Shown here in pieces: positions 1 through 10,831 of a DNA stretch of 64,000 nt. Made by a program: the position numbers and the translations under genes. Position 1 is the stretch's first letter; the number at the start of each line of letters is the position of its first letter. The notes beneath the pieces are model-generated. The model saw nothing but the letters and a program-made list of their open reading frames with translations, did no database searches and had not been told where the DNA came from. Location of the stretch: the NCBI GenBank assembly GCA_024500155.1, contig CM044872.1:50845460-50909459 (forward strand). The letters are read 5' to 3'. The stretch is from Chenopodium formosanum. Lineage: Eukaryota; Streptophyta; Magnoliopsida; Caryophyllales; Amaranthaceae.

Positions 1-32
1 TATAATAAAATTGTTTGGAATTACTGACTATA

Positions 33-409
33 GGCGTGTTCGGAAAAATATAGCTGTGAAGGTAGCTGTCAGCTGTAAAGGTAGCTGTTAGCTGTGTAGG
101 TAGCTTTTAGCTGTCAACAAGCTATTAGCTGTGAAGATAGATAATTTAGGTATGAACGTTCAGTAAAGTAGCGGTTGACTAGTTGTTACATTTAAAAATT
201 AATATTTTATATTTAATACTATACATTAAATTTTCAACAGCTACCTCAAAAGCTACCTTTAATTTCAAAAGCTAATATTTTTAACTTTTCATAAAAGCTA
301 CCTTCACCACTAAAAGCTACCCTAACCACTACTTTGCCAAACACTTACATTTTTTGTCAAGTTGGTCAAACCACTAAAAGTTACTCAAACGCTAGCGCCG
401 AACACGCCC
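33..409. mobile_element. MITE with GGCGTGTTCGG terminal inverted repeats
   Basis: The left end reads GGCGTGTTCGG and the right end CCGAACACGCC, an exact 11-bp inverted repeat, with TA next to each end. The interior is itself a loose inverted repeat: reiterated GTAGCTGT/AGCTGT words on the left answer AGCTACC words on the right. There is no coding potential. The superfamily is uncertain because the target duplication is too short to read. Confidence 0.6.
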
Positions 410-910
410 TATGTCCTTAATTGATGTATGTCTACAACTTCATTTTATAACTAACCATGATTTGCTAGATAATCAACTGTTTTTTTAAGTATTGGATCAC
501 TGAAGGTGGACAGTTTGCATCAAGCTAATTAAGCATGTGGAAAGCATGCATCTTTTTCTTGTTGAGTTTTAATACTTTGAGGCAGAAAATCACTTGTGGT
601 ATATACTCGTAGTAAAAAGGTCGTGCCAAGAAGGTTGAGAGTCACACCTCTTGTTTGTGAGAATTGAACAACGTGTCTTCTTATTATTCATCTAATAAAT
701 TTATGCCTTATATTACGTATATTAATTTATTGCATGTATTGAAATATATTCACAAAATAGGGACAAAATGTAGGGATTGCAGTACTATTCACCATTAATG
801 CAATACAGCAAAAGTCAAAGCGTACAACTAAACAAACGGAGAAAGTATAAGTTATATAATAATATACGGAGTACTTGTACATGTATACATACCCTTGTTT
901 GAGTGGGTTT

Positions 911-1088
911 TGTCAGATAATATAAACTCATTGATTAGAGTGATTTCCATTGATCAATATTTATAGGGTTACAATGAGAAACCTAATCATATTAGGTAAC
1001 TATAAGATATGTACAGATATCAAAGATAATCTTATACAAAATATATCCTAAACCTAAGATGAGAATATTCTATGGATATTCTCTATCA
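911..1088 (-). repeat. LTR, 178 bp (3' LTR on the minus strand)
   Basis: Direct repeat identical by eye to 1973-2150, with TG...CA type ends. The left flank GGTTT is one half of the target-site duplication. Confidence 0.9.
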
Positions 1089-1886
1089 TACCCCCGCAGT
1101 CAGAGCGGGAGAAAATCGGATGCTCAGACTGGATCTGAATCACGCATCGAGCGGTAAGGATAGTATGGTAACCCATGATCAAAAGAGAAGTAGTAGACAT
1201 GTGCCGGTGATGACGATGAGAAGCAACAGCCACGACCTACATAGAGTAGAGATAAGCACTGCTAGGCCGGAGGAGAAGGAGAAGGAGAAAAGCCGCACAC
1301 AGACTTGGGCTAAGTTGCAGATCCAGAGAAGAAGAAGCTAAGGGATCAAACCATCATCGGGGAGAAGACACTACACTACTACGTGAAATCACAATTGAAT
1401 AAAAACAAATAAAATAGCGCAAGATAAGATTAAATTCCACCGCTTGAAAATAATCCAAAAGAGAAACCCAGGTAGCAAGAATCAATACTCCACAAAGATT
1501 CCAAGTGCTGCAACAATAAGAGGAGCCAACTTGATAGCAAAAGAGATTTGCAAAAGTAGTTGACCTTCTTTTGATATACGACCACCAAAACAAAATCTAT
1601 GTGATTATGTGTAGAAAAACCAATGGAACAATGTAAGAATCATTGTTGGTCATGAGGAGGTGGAAATAGAGTGCGGCACATGGAGAAGGTTGGCAGATTT
1701 GGTTACTGCCAGTAGTGGGAGGCGGTAGTGTATGCGATTGCCACCAATGATGGAGGCGGCTTTCGCGGTTGCTACTATCGGTGGGAGGCGCAAGGTTACA
1801 TAAAGATTATAAAAAAAAACTTTGAGAAAAGGAAAAAAAAATCTATATGTGTGTGTTTGCGGAAGCATAAAAAGTTTGTGTATATC

Positions 1887-1924
1887 CCGCCGGTGGGTTT
1901 AATTTTCCAACCCACCGGCAGGGT
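1887..1924. repeat. Inverted repeat (CCGCCGGTGGG / CCCACCGGCAGGG) inside the LTR element
   Basis: Two GC-rich arms separated by about 13 AT-rich bases can form a strong hairpin close to the primer-binding side of the element. The role is unknown; it could be an RNA structure such as a packaging or dimerisation signal, which is pure inference. Confidence 0.5.
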
Positions 1925-1972
1925 GAGAATTTTTATATATGATCCCAAGATCTCACCTAAGCTGTGATACCA

Positions 1973-2150
1973 TGTCAGATAATATAAACTCATTGATTAG
2001 AGTGATTTCCATTGATCAATATTTATAGGGTTACAATGAGAAACCTAATCATATTAGGTAACTATAAGATATGTACAGATATCAAAGATAATCTTATACA
2101 AAATATATCCTAAACCTAAGATGAGAATATTCTATGGATATTCTCTATCA
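1973..2150 (-). repeat. LTR, 178 bp (5' LTR on the minus strand)
   Basis: Direct repeat identical by eye to 911-1088. The tRNA-Met-like primer-binding site abuts it at 1961-1972 (read on -). The right flank GGTTT is the second half of the target duplication. Confidence 0.9.
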
Positions 2151-2211
2151 GGTTTATAGTCTTCAAGTGATATGCTTAAATGATTCTTTTACCTCTCAAC
2201 TTATGTACCTC

Positions 2212-2525
2212 CACTACTACAAAAAAGGGTTTATAGAACGGTTAAATCAAGCCTTATAGAACGCCTTAGGACTGTTCTTTTGCTAAGCAATGTATAAAGT
2301 ATATAGAACAGTTCAAGTAGGCGTTTTGTATACTGAGAAATAGAGAATTGTTGTTGGTCACAATCGTTCTCTTTTCCCATCCTAAAATCAGAAAATAATG
2401 AAGGAAAATAGAACAATTAGGCTACATGACATTTCTATATTACTTTATGAAAGAGAACGGTCAAGTTTGATAACTGTTCTCTTATCTTGATTTTCAAGGC
2501 TAATAACCGTTCTCGTATTTGTTTT
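2212..2525 (+). mobile_element. CACTA-type transposon end, partial
   Basis: Begins CACTACTACAAAAA, the typical terminus of plant CACTA (En/Spm) elements. It is followed by subterminal copies of AGAACGGT and its complement ACCGTTCT, in both orientations through about 2515. No matching ...TAGTAGTG end was found downstream, so this is either a truncated element or one whose right end has decayed. Confidence 0.5.
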
Positions 2526-2561
2526 CTCCTCGACTTTCAAATTTCTCGATAATAATACATA

Positions 2562-2892
2562 CTCCCCCCGTCCTCGAAATTTCGACCCTTTTGGCCTAAT
2601 TTTAGTTCTAAAATAATTGGCCCATTTATTTTTCCCAACAATTTATTAATATCATGAAATTACCAATATTTCCTCAAATATTTTTATTGGGCATAGGATA
2701 AAGATAAAAAACCCAAAGGTTTTCTCTTAGAAAACCGGTGAAGGGCAAAAAACAAGGATTTTCTCTCTCTAGGTATTAATTGCAAATTTTTATTGTAACT
2801 TGTGCTTTCCCATACATTTGTACTAGCAAATTAAGTTTCTTAACACCCGCGAAATCAACCCAAAAGGGTCGAAGTTTCGGAGACGGAAGGAG
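2562..2892. mobile_element. Stowaway-type MITE
   Basis: 331-bp element between TA dinucleotides (2560-2561, 2893-2894). The inverted repeats start CTCCCCCCGTC and end GACGGAAGGAG; complementarity extends about 30 bp (both arms contain the GACCCTTTTGG word or its complement). Stowaway elements are non-autonomous Tc1/mariner relatives. No coding content. Confidence 0.8.
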
Positions 2893-3004
2893 TAGTATAT
2901 TTTGTTTGCTCTTTCTATAATCACTTAATATCTATTACTCTAACAATGTCATTGCATGCCATTTAAAAGAATAGCCTTAATCTAAAGTCCTCTCATCTCT
3001 AAAA

Positions 3005-3279
3005 GAGAAATTTGTGAAAAAATGATCTTTTAGGTGGTTGACTTTTTGTAAAAGGACCTTTTAAGTGAAAAGTTGTGAAAAAAGGAACTTTAAAGTTGTA
3101 TAATGTTTGTAGGGGGTACTTGGGTGAGTTTTCTTGGTGGTCAATGCCGGAGCTCCAACGTTGACTTTCACGTGTTAGTCACGTGAGTTATTAAAAAGTA
3201 TTTTTTCACAACTTTTCATTTAAAAAATCCTTTTACAAAAAGTCGACCACTTTAAAAGTCCTTTTTTCACAAATTTCTC
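3005..3279. mobile_element. Mutator-type (long-TIR) MITE
   Basis: Terminal repeats starting GAGAAATTTGTGAAAAAA extend about 60 bp inwards with mismatches; both arms contain a TTTTTGTAAAAGG word or its complement. The flanks TCTCTAAAA (2996-3004) and TTTCTAAAA (3280-3288) match at 8 of 9 positions, the 9-bp duplication expected of MULEs. The interior holds two CACGTG words at about 3172-3186 and no ORF. Confidence 0.65.
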
Positions 3280-3289
3280 TTTCTAAAAT

Positions 3290-4142
3290 TGCCGACACTC
3301 GTGCAATTTGCCACCTTAATAATGTGTTGGGAGTACTATTCTACGAAACCCACAAGAGTAAGTACTAGGTACATAATGTGCCCCATTGCATGTGTATCTG
3401 TCGCCTTGTAGAGCTGGTTAATGACTTTGGACAGTTGCCATTTAATTTGAAAATTATCTTAAACTTTACAACCTAATTATAATAGTTTTCATTTCTCAAC
3501 AAATGACATCTACTCATCAAATGACATATACAATGTATTCCGAAACTCATTTTCATCTTTGAATCACATGAATGAATATGTATTAATGAAAAGTTACAAA
3601 AGAAAGCAGCCAAAGCAAGAAAATAATGAAGTAGTAGTAATTTTATCTCAAAGTACGCAAATTGAGCTCGATTCATATTATAGTGGTTGAGAGCATGAGC
3701 TAAGAAGTGACATACTTTTCAAGCATCAACATCATACTTTAGTTTTTCACTCAATTAAATTAAATGAATGAAGAACTTGATAACTCCTAAGAGGCTATTT
3801 GGTAATGTCAATGAGATAAGGATAATGAAATAATAAAGTAATAAAAGATTGAGAAATTGAAGAAATTAAATCAGAATCAACATAAGAGGGATACATGCAG
3901 GCCCATGATGGGTTGCCGTTAGCTGGATCAGCCTGGATGAAAGGAAAGGCCGAGTAATTAGTTCATTAATTATGTAGTTTCTGTCCGTTCGTCTTAATTT
4001 GTTAGCCCCATATTTAATTTTGTGTTGTTCTTTAAAAATCGGTTTATTTTTTTAGACAATAACGTATTCTCACTATTTAGCCCACTTGCATTCACTTGTA
4101 AAAAGTGAAAAAGACAAAGAAACATTTTAAACCTAATGTCTT
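3290..4142. other. Intergenic, nothing recognised
   Basis: AT-rich DNA without a credible ORF, terminal repeats or RNA gene. Short ORFs here show no domain or composition that supports coding. Confidence 0.5.
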
Positions 4143-4143
4143 A

Positions 4144-4372
4144 GGGCCTATTCTGTTCAGCTTAATTTCAGTTCAGTTCAGTTCAACTCCAATCAGTTCA
4201 ATTTAGCTCAGTTCTTAATTTCTTTCTCTCATAAACAATTCATTTCAGCTTTATTCAGTTCAGTTCAGCTCCAATCAGTTCAGTTTAGCTCAGTTTCTAA
4301 TTTCTTTCTCTCATAAACAATTCATTTCATCTTTATTCAGTTCAGTTCAGTTTAATAAATCGGAACAGGCCC
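4144..4372. mobile_element. TTCAG-pentamer PIF-type MITE, copy 1
   Basis: Ends GGGCCTATTC and GGAACAGGCCC are imperfect inverted repeats; flanks are TTA and TGA. The interior is built of TTCAG pentamers (TTCAGTTCAGTTCAGCTC) with a central CTCTCATAAACAATTCATTT, itself present twice. It belongs to the same family as the copies at 30.4, 41.1, 41.9, 43.2, 45.1 and 61.6 kb. Confidence 0.75.
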
Positions 4373-4379
4373 TGAGTGC

Positions 4380-5076
4380 CCTACCACCCTTTTGATAAGG
4401 GATGCATTTAAATTAAATGGGCGGATTATAATAATGAAACATGTAAACAACTAAACATCCTATTTTTAATGGTGGAGACCAAGATCCATATTAGAAACAG
4501 GGCAAACATTTAGAGTCACACTAGAGAGAGAGAGAGAGAGAAATGGAATTTTGTAAATTTAAATCAAAGGTGAAACAATGATAAACTTTAAATAATTATC
4601 CAATAGTAAAAAGGTTTTATACTTTTTATGGTAAGACAACTCATAGAGTGATAAGTTTTTATTTCATTTATCGAAGTATATATTAAAAGAGACGATTATC
4701 CGCACTTCATACTTTTCTTTCGGCCTTTCTAATAAGCCTTAATAGAGTGAATTTAAGACATGAGGCAAATATTTAGATAAAAAGGGAGTAGCCGATTATC
4801 GAGTTTCTTGGACTGGAGTGTTATTTAAAAGAATTGCATGCAATGACATTTCTATTTACTATCCTACATTCCTACTAATACTATTGTACTACCAAGGTTA
4901 TTAGTTGAGGACATTTGATCCCATTTGTAGGACTCTATCTGAAAGTTTTGGGACAATATTGATACCTATGTTAGATTTCATAAGTAATTAAGATAACTAC
5001 AGTATATATAGTACAATAGTACATCTAATTTTCCCTCTACTTTCCTATTGGTTGCAAGTGCACCTACGATTCACAA
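4380..5076. other. Upstream region of the first XTH gene
   Basis: AT-rich DNA with an (AG)n run at about 4523-4540 and a possible CCAAT box (ATTGG on +) at 5047-5051. Otherwise nothing recognised. It presumably contains the promoter of the XTH gene at 5193. Confidence 0.4.
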
Positions 5077-5084
5077 TATAAATA
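5077..5084 (+). promoter_or_regulatory. TATA box of the first XTH gene
   Basis: TATAAATA lies 109 bp before the ATG at 5193. This places the transcription start near 5110 and a short 5'UTR that contains two long T runs (about 5131-5171). Confidence 0.55.
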
Positions 5085-5192
5085 GAACATCACTTGTATA
5101 GATTAATATCCAAGTAAAATTTGTGGTACTATTTTTTTTTTTTTTTTTTTAACTATTTATTTTTTTTTTCTTCTAATTTCATAAAGGTTATA

Positions 5193-6805
5193 ATGGACAT
5201 GCTTATTATAAGAAATGTTGCTCTAGTTTCTCTCATTTTATTGTTTCATGGTCTTGCAATATATGCAAGGCCAGCAACATTTCAACAAGACTTTAAAGTC
5301 ACATGGGCTGACTCTCATTTGAAGCTTGTTGAAGGAGGCAGGGCCATTCAGCTTATTCTTGATAAAAATTCAGGTAACATAGTCATATATACGTAACAAC
5401 TAATTGCATTGCTAATTTAATCTATCAATTGATTTTAAAATGAGACGACCTATAGAGCTGTAAGTTACGTTGTTGTCGTTGTCTATAATCTCTCCCTTTA
5501 TGCAAGCTTGACTTATTATCTCCAAGTCCAAAATGTGGCCTAATAGGCTAATATTTAATATTAGTGTACCATGCATGATGTATGAAGAGTTGAAGACATC
5601 TTTTGGTGTTAGGCTCTCTAAGAGCATTGATAGATGGTGGATACGTTACTGTACATAAGGCTAGTGTCTCTGTCTAGGACAAGCATACACACCGAAAAAT
5701 ATAACCTATACTCCCTATTATATACCGAGTACAATACCTTTAGTGGGCTGTGGCTACATCCATATAAATAATATATACGAGTAATTGGTTTTAAGATGAA
5801 ACTTTACAAGAAGGTTATGTTACTTATTATGAATATGCCTTAAAATTTTATGAATTAAAATATTAAATATAGGATGTGGATTTGCGTCCAAGTACAAATA
5901 CATTTATGGACGAATTAGCATGAAGATCAAGCTTGTAGCTGGTGACTCTGCAGGAACTGTGACTGCATTTTACGTGAGTTGCCTTAAACTCTACACTCCA
6001 ACTTATTTGAAAATGAAAAAAATGTTTAATTTAATTGTACTTACACTTTAATTGATCTCATACATTGTATACATTGGAAGATAATTTTTTTTTTTTTTTT
6101 TAAACCATTGTTAGATGAATTCGGACACAGACACCATACGCGACGAGTTGGATTTCGAGTTCTTAGGAAATCGAACAGGACACCCGTACACGGTTCAAAC
6201 AAACATATTTGCTCATGGCAAGGGAAACAGAGAACAAAGGGTTAATCTTTGGTTTGATCCTTCTGCTGATTATCATACTTATTCCATTCTATGGAACCAT
6301 CACCAAATTGTGTAAGTCACATAACTTATGTTTTTTTTTTTTTTTTTTTTTTTCTTTTGTCAAATTCAAGTGAAAACGACTCGATTGGTAGATGGTAAAT
6401 TATTAATTTTAAATGTGTAGGTTTTCTGTGGATGAAGTACCCATTAGAGTGTACAAAAACAATGAAGCAAAGGGAATTCCATACCCAAAATCCCAACCAA
6501 TGGGAGTGTTTTCAACATTATGGGAAGCCGATGATTGGGCGACACGTGGTGGATTAGAAAAAATTGATTGGAGGAAAGCCCCATTTTTTGCTTATTACAA
6601 GGATTTTGATATTGAGGGTTGTGCTGTGCCCGGACCAACTACTTGTGCTTCGAATCTTATTAACCGGTGGGAAAGACCTCCATACCAAACACTAAACCCT
6701 ACTCAAGCACAAAGATATCAATGGGTTCGTTCAAATCACATGATTTATGATTATTGTACGGATAAATCGCGTTACCCAATTCCTCCTTTAGAGTGTCATG
6801 TCTAA
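5193..6805 (+). CDS. Xyloglucan endotransglucosylase/hydrolase (GH16), copy A
   Basis: A secreted cell-wall enzyme of family GH16 that cuts xyloglucan and rejoins the ends, acting in wall loosening and remodelling. Exons by GT-AG junctions: 5193-5373, 5873-5973, 6115-6311 and 6421-6805, giving 287 residues, the usual XTH length. Residues 1-25 are a signal peptide ending in IYA before RPATFQQDF. The active site DELDFEFLG (104-112) carries the nucleophile Glu105 and acid/base Glu109, followed by the conserved N-glycosylation site Asn113-Arg-Thr. The C-terminal XTH domain has paired cysteines and YDYCTDKSRYP. By motif it resembles group I/II XTHs of the AtXTH4/5 type (from memory). It is more divergent than copy B at 21705-23192: the tail is ECHV instead of ECSAGIY, and NRWERPPYQ replaces NWWEGAAYQ. 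The ATG at 5199 is an alternative start. All catalytic residues are present. Confidence 0.93.
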
Positions 6806-7933
6806 TTTTATGTGTTCACACATATATGAGGACACATACTTATAATGGAGTGCATAGTACGCTCATGAGATATATGCAAGTTGAACATTAATCAATTATG
6901 TACCTGAGTGATGTATTTTTATCGTACCATTAGTCCATAATTGATGCCAGTGATCAATTATTAGATTACAAGTTATTCAAATAAGTTTGTTCTCCAATTG
7001 TAAGAAATTATTGTACTTTTGTATAGCTTATTGTACTATAAATTAAAGAGATATGAGAATTTGTAAGTTTTTTTTTTCAATTCCATTTGAAATTACACTC
7101 AAACTTCATTTGGAGTCAATAATACACAAGCCTATTAGATAGCTAAAGATAACAAAGAACTTTTTGATGCAACGAAAAGCTCATAATGTCGTCACTGCCA
7201 CACATGAACAACCCAGACTTAAATCTACTTGTCTTGGCTTGTTTCTAAATAAATCAATTGTTATTTGTGAACTGATTAATATAACAAGAGTTCTAAATGA
7301 AATAAACTCACTGTATGGAGAATTTAGCTTAATACTATCCCACTCAAGGGATGCAATACCAACTTCATGCTTAGTATCTACTCCGTACAACACTTCAATG
7401 AGATCGATTGTTATATATATAATTTGAACATTGTATCAATTACTCCATACTTCAATTCAATCTTAAACTTCTTTTATATATACAAAAGATAAATCGTCTA
7501 TCTAAAATCTTTCTTTTTTTGAATAATATCTCAAATCTTTCTTAACCTTCTTGTATATATACAAAGATAAGTTTCAAATCCTAAAACTTTAACCAATTAA
7601 ACTAATTGACGTTCACTTTTTTGTTTTTTAACAAAATGAAATAATAAAATTGATTGTAAATTGTAGAATACTCATACGAGTAGCAAATTGTTTAACTCAA
7701 ATGAAGAAAGGTTTTCTTATGTTTTACAGAATTAAATCAAAACACCATTAGATTTATCATAACCTATATTTTCCAAATCTCGTCAAAAAAAAAAAAATTT
7801 ACAAAGTATAACAATCACGCTTCTTTCTTCCTTTCTGTCTCGCTTCAAAAGGTGGTTTATTCCGGCGAGGCGGCTACCACCAACCTTTTCCGGTGAACAG
7901 TGGCCTTAATTTACTTCCTTTTCCTCTTCTACG
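6806..7933. other. 3' flank of XTH copy A and upstream region of the uL18 gene
   Basis: Contains a degenerate direct repeat of about 90 bp (7449-7495 and 7533-7575, both with TTCTT..TATATATACAAA..GATAA) and a TACTCCGTA motif at 7379. The last about 130 bp is pyrimidine-rich and probably the 5'UTR of the next gene. No gene is seen. Confidence 0.4.
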
Positions 7934-8345
7934 GTAAATTTTACTTCTTTTTTTTCAGAATTCACAATGTAAATCAATTATTAGTGATTTAGGGTTTGAA
8001 TTGAAATCATATATATTGCAACTCTTTGTTAAATTTTTGTTTTGAATCTAGATTTTCATTAAAAGGTTAAAACTTTATAACTTCCCCTTAACTTTCTATT
8101 TCATTGCTGTTTATTTTTCATCATCATTTGCCCAGAAATTTGAGCTGACATTAAGAAGAAAAAAAAAACATAAGTATACTGCTTAAATTAAACTAATTGT
8201 TGGGTTGTGTTTGTTTTGTTATAAGACTAGGAACAATTAATTATTTTGCTAATAATATGTGAAGGTAGATTCCTGCTTTAATATGTATGAAATGTGTGAA
8301 CTTGTGTATTGTCTTCTCTGATTTCCAATGCTATTTGTATTGCAG
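7934..8345 (+). other. Probable 5'UTR intron of the uL18-domain gene
   Basis: A donor (CTACG|GTAAATTTT) after a pyrimidine-rich leader and an acceptor (TTTGTATTGCAG) 85 bp before the ORF start enclose a T-rich 412-bp segment. Leader introns are common in plant housekeeping genes. Inferred from splice-site sequence only. Confidence 0.5.
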
Positions 8346-8430
8346 AAATTTGGTATGTTGTAACTGAAGTATAGAGTCGATATTTTGATGACATTTCGTA
8401 TTTGTTAGCCATTGTTTTGTGCTAAACCGC

Positions 8431-9534
8431 ATGATGTTAGTCTTATTGAGAAGAATTGCTTCCTCGAATTCGATAGTAAATCCTTGTAGTATTACCCTCT
8501 TTAATAGATATTTTTCGAGCCGGGTTTGTATTGATGAGGGTGAAAGGAATTCTTATTCATCAACTGTGGTTGAGAATGGCAATGGTTTAAGGAATCATCT
8601 TGGAGGGATTTCTAATATGCCATTGCTTTGTCAGGATCAACCTCGACTTGATAGTCGTGAAATTGAGGTTGTTGATTTAGATACTTGGTCTATTTCTTCT
8701 TGTTTGTCTAGTGTTTCAAAGAGTGAACAAAAGGAATCAGAGTTGAGAATGGTTGGTTTAGAGGAAGTAGATGATCATCCTGATCAGTTTGAGGATGATC
8801 CCGATATTGATGAGATTGAAGATATGAGACTCTATGGAAGCCTTTTTTACAAGATTGAGAAAAGTTCAATGGAGTTTGAAGAATACAAATTTGATTATCA
8901 TGGAAAGAAGTTAAAATCTAGTACAAATGATGAAAAGGAAAGCAAGAAGAAAGAAAGCCTGAAATGTGATTTGGCTCAAAACAGGCAAAGGTCTTTGAAG
9001 GGTCAGGACAGTCAGCAGGCGAGTAGCAAGAAGCCAGATTCAAAAGATTGTTTCTTGGTGAACAAGGAGCGGCTTGTTAAAACTATCAAGGAGAACTATG
9101 TTATTTGTGATCATGATCTTGATGGCTCATCTGCTGGGAAAAAGTTAAGAAGCCCAACTTTCAACCAGCTCACAGGGCCTTTCCATGAACCTTTTTGTCT
9201 AGACATTCATGTGTCAAAAGGTTCAGTTCGTGCTTGTGTAGTCCACCGAGTAACAAGCAAGGTTGTTGTTGTTGCACATTCCATTTCTAAAGACATGAAA
9301 TTTGGCCTTGGGTCTACCAAAAGTAGAGTTGCTGCATCCTCTGTGGGAACAGTCCTAGCACAGCGTGCGTTGGCTGATGATATTCATGATGTAATTTATA
9401 CGCCCCGAAAAGGAGACAAGTTGGAGGGAAAGCTTCAGCTCGTCCTTCAATCGATTATAGATAATGGGGTTAATGTTAAGGTAAAGCTTAAGCAGAGGAA
9501 TCCTGGTAAACCTATTAGAAGACATGCTGACTAA
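8431..9534 (+). CDS. uL18 (L18p/L5e) ribosomal-domain protein, probably organellar
   Basis: An uninterrupted 367-residue ORF. The ATG at 8431 is the first in frame; the open frame extends 12 nt upstream without an ATG, and ATG 8434 is an alternative. The N-terminus (MMLVLLRRIASS, then NRYFSSR near residue 30) is basic, serine-rich and almost free of acids, like a mitochondrial presequence. Residues of about 100-135 form a very acidic segment and 165-205 a lysine-rich, low-complexity linker. The C-terminal about 110 residues (from FCLDIHVSKGSVRACVVH, residue 255) match the uL18 fold: HVSKGSVRACVV, then VVVAHSISKDMKF, SVGTVLAQRA and a PRKGDKLEGKL stretch. Normal bacterial L18 is about 120 residues, so two thirds of this protein is extension. 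It probably acts with 5S rRNA or the large mitoribosomal subunit; the targeting is inference. Arabidopsis has similar long 'L18p/L5e family' proteins. Confidence 0.85.
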   Translation: MMLVLLRRIASSNSIVNPCSITLFNRYFSSRVCIDEGERNSYSSTVVENGNGLRNHLGGISNMPLLCQDQPRLDSREIEVVDLDTWSISSCLSSVSKSEQKESELRMVGLEEVDDHPDQFEDDPDIDEIEDMRLYGSLFYKIEKSSMEFEEYKFDYHGKKLKSSTNDEKESKKKESLKCDLAQNRQRSLKGQDSQQASSKKPDSKDCFLVNKERLVKTIKENYVICDHDLDGSSAGKKLRSPTFNQLTGPFHEPFCLDIHVSKGSVRACVVHRVTSKVVVVAHSISKDMKFGLGSTKSRVAASSVGTVLAQRALADDIHDVIYTPRKGDKLEGKLQLVLQSIIDNGVNVKVKLKQRNPGKPIRRHAD

Positions 9535-10505
9535 GTGTAATTTGTTTGGTTGTGGCTCAGCAGTTCCAAGTTCCAGCCATCTACGTTCTCAAATAACTGG
9601 CTTGGCCCTGCTGAAATTAGTATGTTCTGGTGCGTATTAAAGGGAAACAAGTCCTTGATATGCCAATTGGCAAGTGATTCATCTGGAATTTGGAATTTTG
9701 AATTTGGTGTTTTAACAGGTTCTAGAATTAAGTAAAGCATTAGGCAGTATGCCAGAATACCACAGTCCACAGGTACTGAGTGTGGCGCTGTGATGAACTA
9801 TCTACAACTATCAAGTAGAAGATAATGAGTGTGGCGGTGTACCATTCAAAATTGTGGTGGTGTACCATCCAATATTTTGTACTGCTTTTGAGGGTGGTGG
9901 TGTACTATCTGTAATTTTATGCTGCAACTGAATTTGGTGGTGTTGTTTTGCAATATATACAAGCAAAGAAAACTAAGTGTATGCAAAAGTGAATCTTCCT
10001 GATCAATAAGAGCTGCATTTTTGCTAGCTATTAACAGTCAACAGTGGGACACCAATTGACTTTTCTCTTGCCACTAGCAAGTATCTTGCAAGCCCAAAAT
10101 TTTCCTGCAAACTTGCCACTTTGCATCTGCATTTCAGCAGCTTTATCTTTCTCTGATAAACATTAATGATAATGTTATCAGCTTCCCAAGTTGTAAACTC
10201 AGAGCTGCATTCCTGAAGAAATAGGGAACATAAATGGAAGAACAATAAGAGGTCATGTAAGAAAGCTGGATATGGGATTGGTTTGAGGTTAGAGACTGGA
10301 AGAATTCTAATTGAAACTAAGTGACAAAAAGTCAGCACTGAATATATATTTACCCATCTTGAGGTAAAATCTTTCTCTGTCTTCCCCTTCCCGAGTAAAT
10401 TATTTGATTTAATTGACATCTACTTCCTATGGTTTGGTAAATTGTTGCTGCATTTTTTGAACAATGATGTTAGAGTCTAAAAAGAGTAGCTTATTTTAAA
10501 TGTTA
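9535..10505. other. 3' flank of the uL18 gene with GGTGGTGTAC minisatellite-like words
   Basis: Between about 9780 and 9945 the word (G)GTGGTGTAC(C/T)AT, or close variants, recurs at least five times with 30-50 bp spacing. It may be transcribed 3'UTR. The remainder to 10505 is unremarkable; antisense ORFs here show no domain. Confidence 0.4.
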
Positions 10506-10813
10506 GGGGGTGTTTGGTATGAAAATTTGTAATGTAGGAAACATAAATAAATAAGTGTTTCCATTTTTATTAGTTTGGTATGAGCTACAAGTAACAAATA
10601 CCGTTTTCAAAGGGTATCAAATCCCCCAAATTGTTACCCTTGTCCAACTAGTGGAAACAAAATGTGTTTCCCTCCTCAATCATAAACTCCTCAATTTGTT
10701 TCCATTCCATAATGATACCAAACATATATCATAAGTAACGTGTATCATTACCCTTTCCCTTTCTTATATAAATCCTTTCCATTCCGTTTACGGAATTTAT
10801 ACCAAATGCCCCC
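10506..10813. mobile_element. PIF/Harbinger-type (Tourist-like) MITE
   Basis: A 308-bp element with ends GGGGGTGTTTGGTAT and ATACCAAATGCCCCC (one mismatch), between TTA direct repeats at 10503-10505 and 10814-10816, the 3-bp duplication typical of PIF/Harbinger. No ORF. The LINE copy that follows inserted right at its right-hand duplication. Confidence 0.85.
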
Positions 10814-10831
10814 TTAATGTGAACCTCATCT

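Larger units (their letters stand above)
911..2150 (-). mobile_element. Miniature non-autonomous LTR retrotransposon (TRIM-like), intact
   Basis: Two 178-bp direct repeats (911-1088 and 1973-2150) look identical base for base. Each starts TGTCAG and ends TATCA, and the pair is flanked by a 5-bp target duplication GGTTT (906-910, 2151-2155). On the minus strand, the bases just inside the 1973-2150 LTR read TGGTATCACAGC, one mismatch from the usual plant initiator-Met primer-binding site. A purine run (GCGGGGG) lies just before the other LTR, so the element runs on the minus strand. The 884-bp interior has no recognisable gag, integrase or reverse transcriptase and is too short to hold them, so mobility would depend on proteins supplied in trans. 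Identical LTRs imply a young insertion. Confidence 0.88.

Noticed and set aside
1072..1593. ORFs inside the miniature LTR element as gag remnants
   Set aside because: No CCHC knuckle, protease or other retroelement motif is visible.
10024..10419. 131-codon minus-strand ORF
   Set aside because: Lies in the 3' flank of the uL18 gene; no domain and no conserved pattern recognised.
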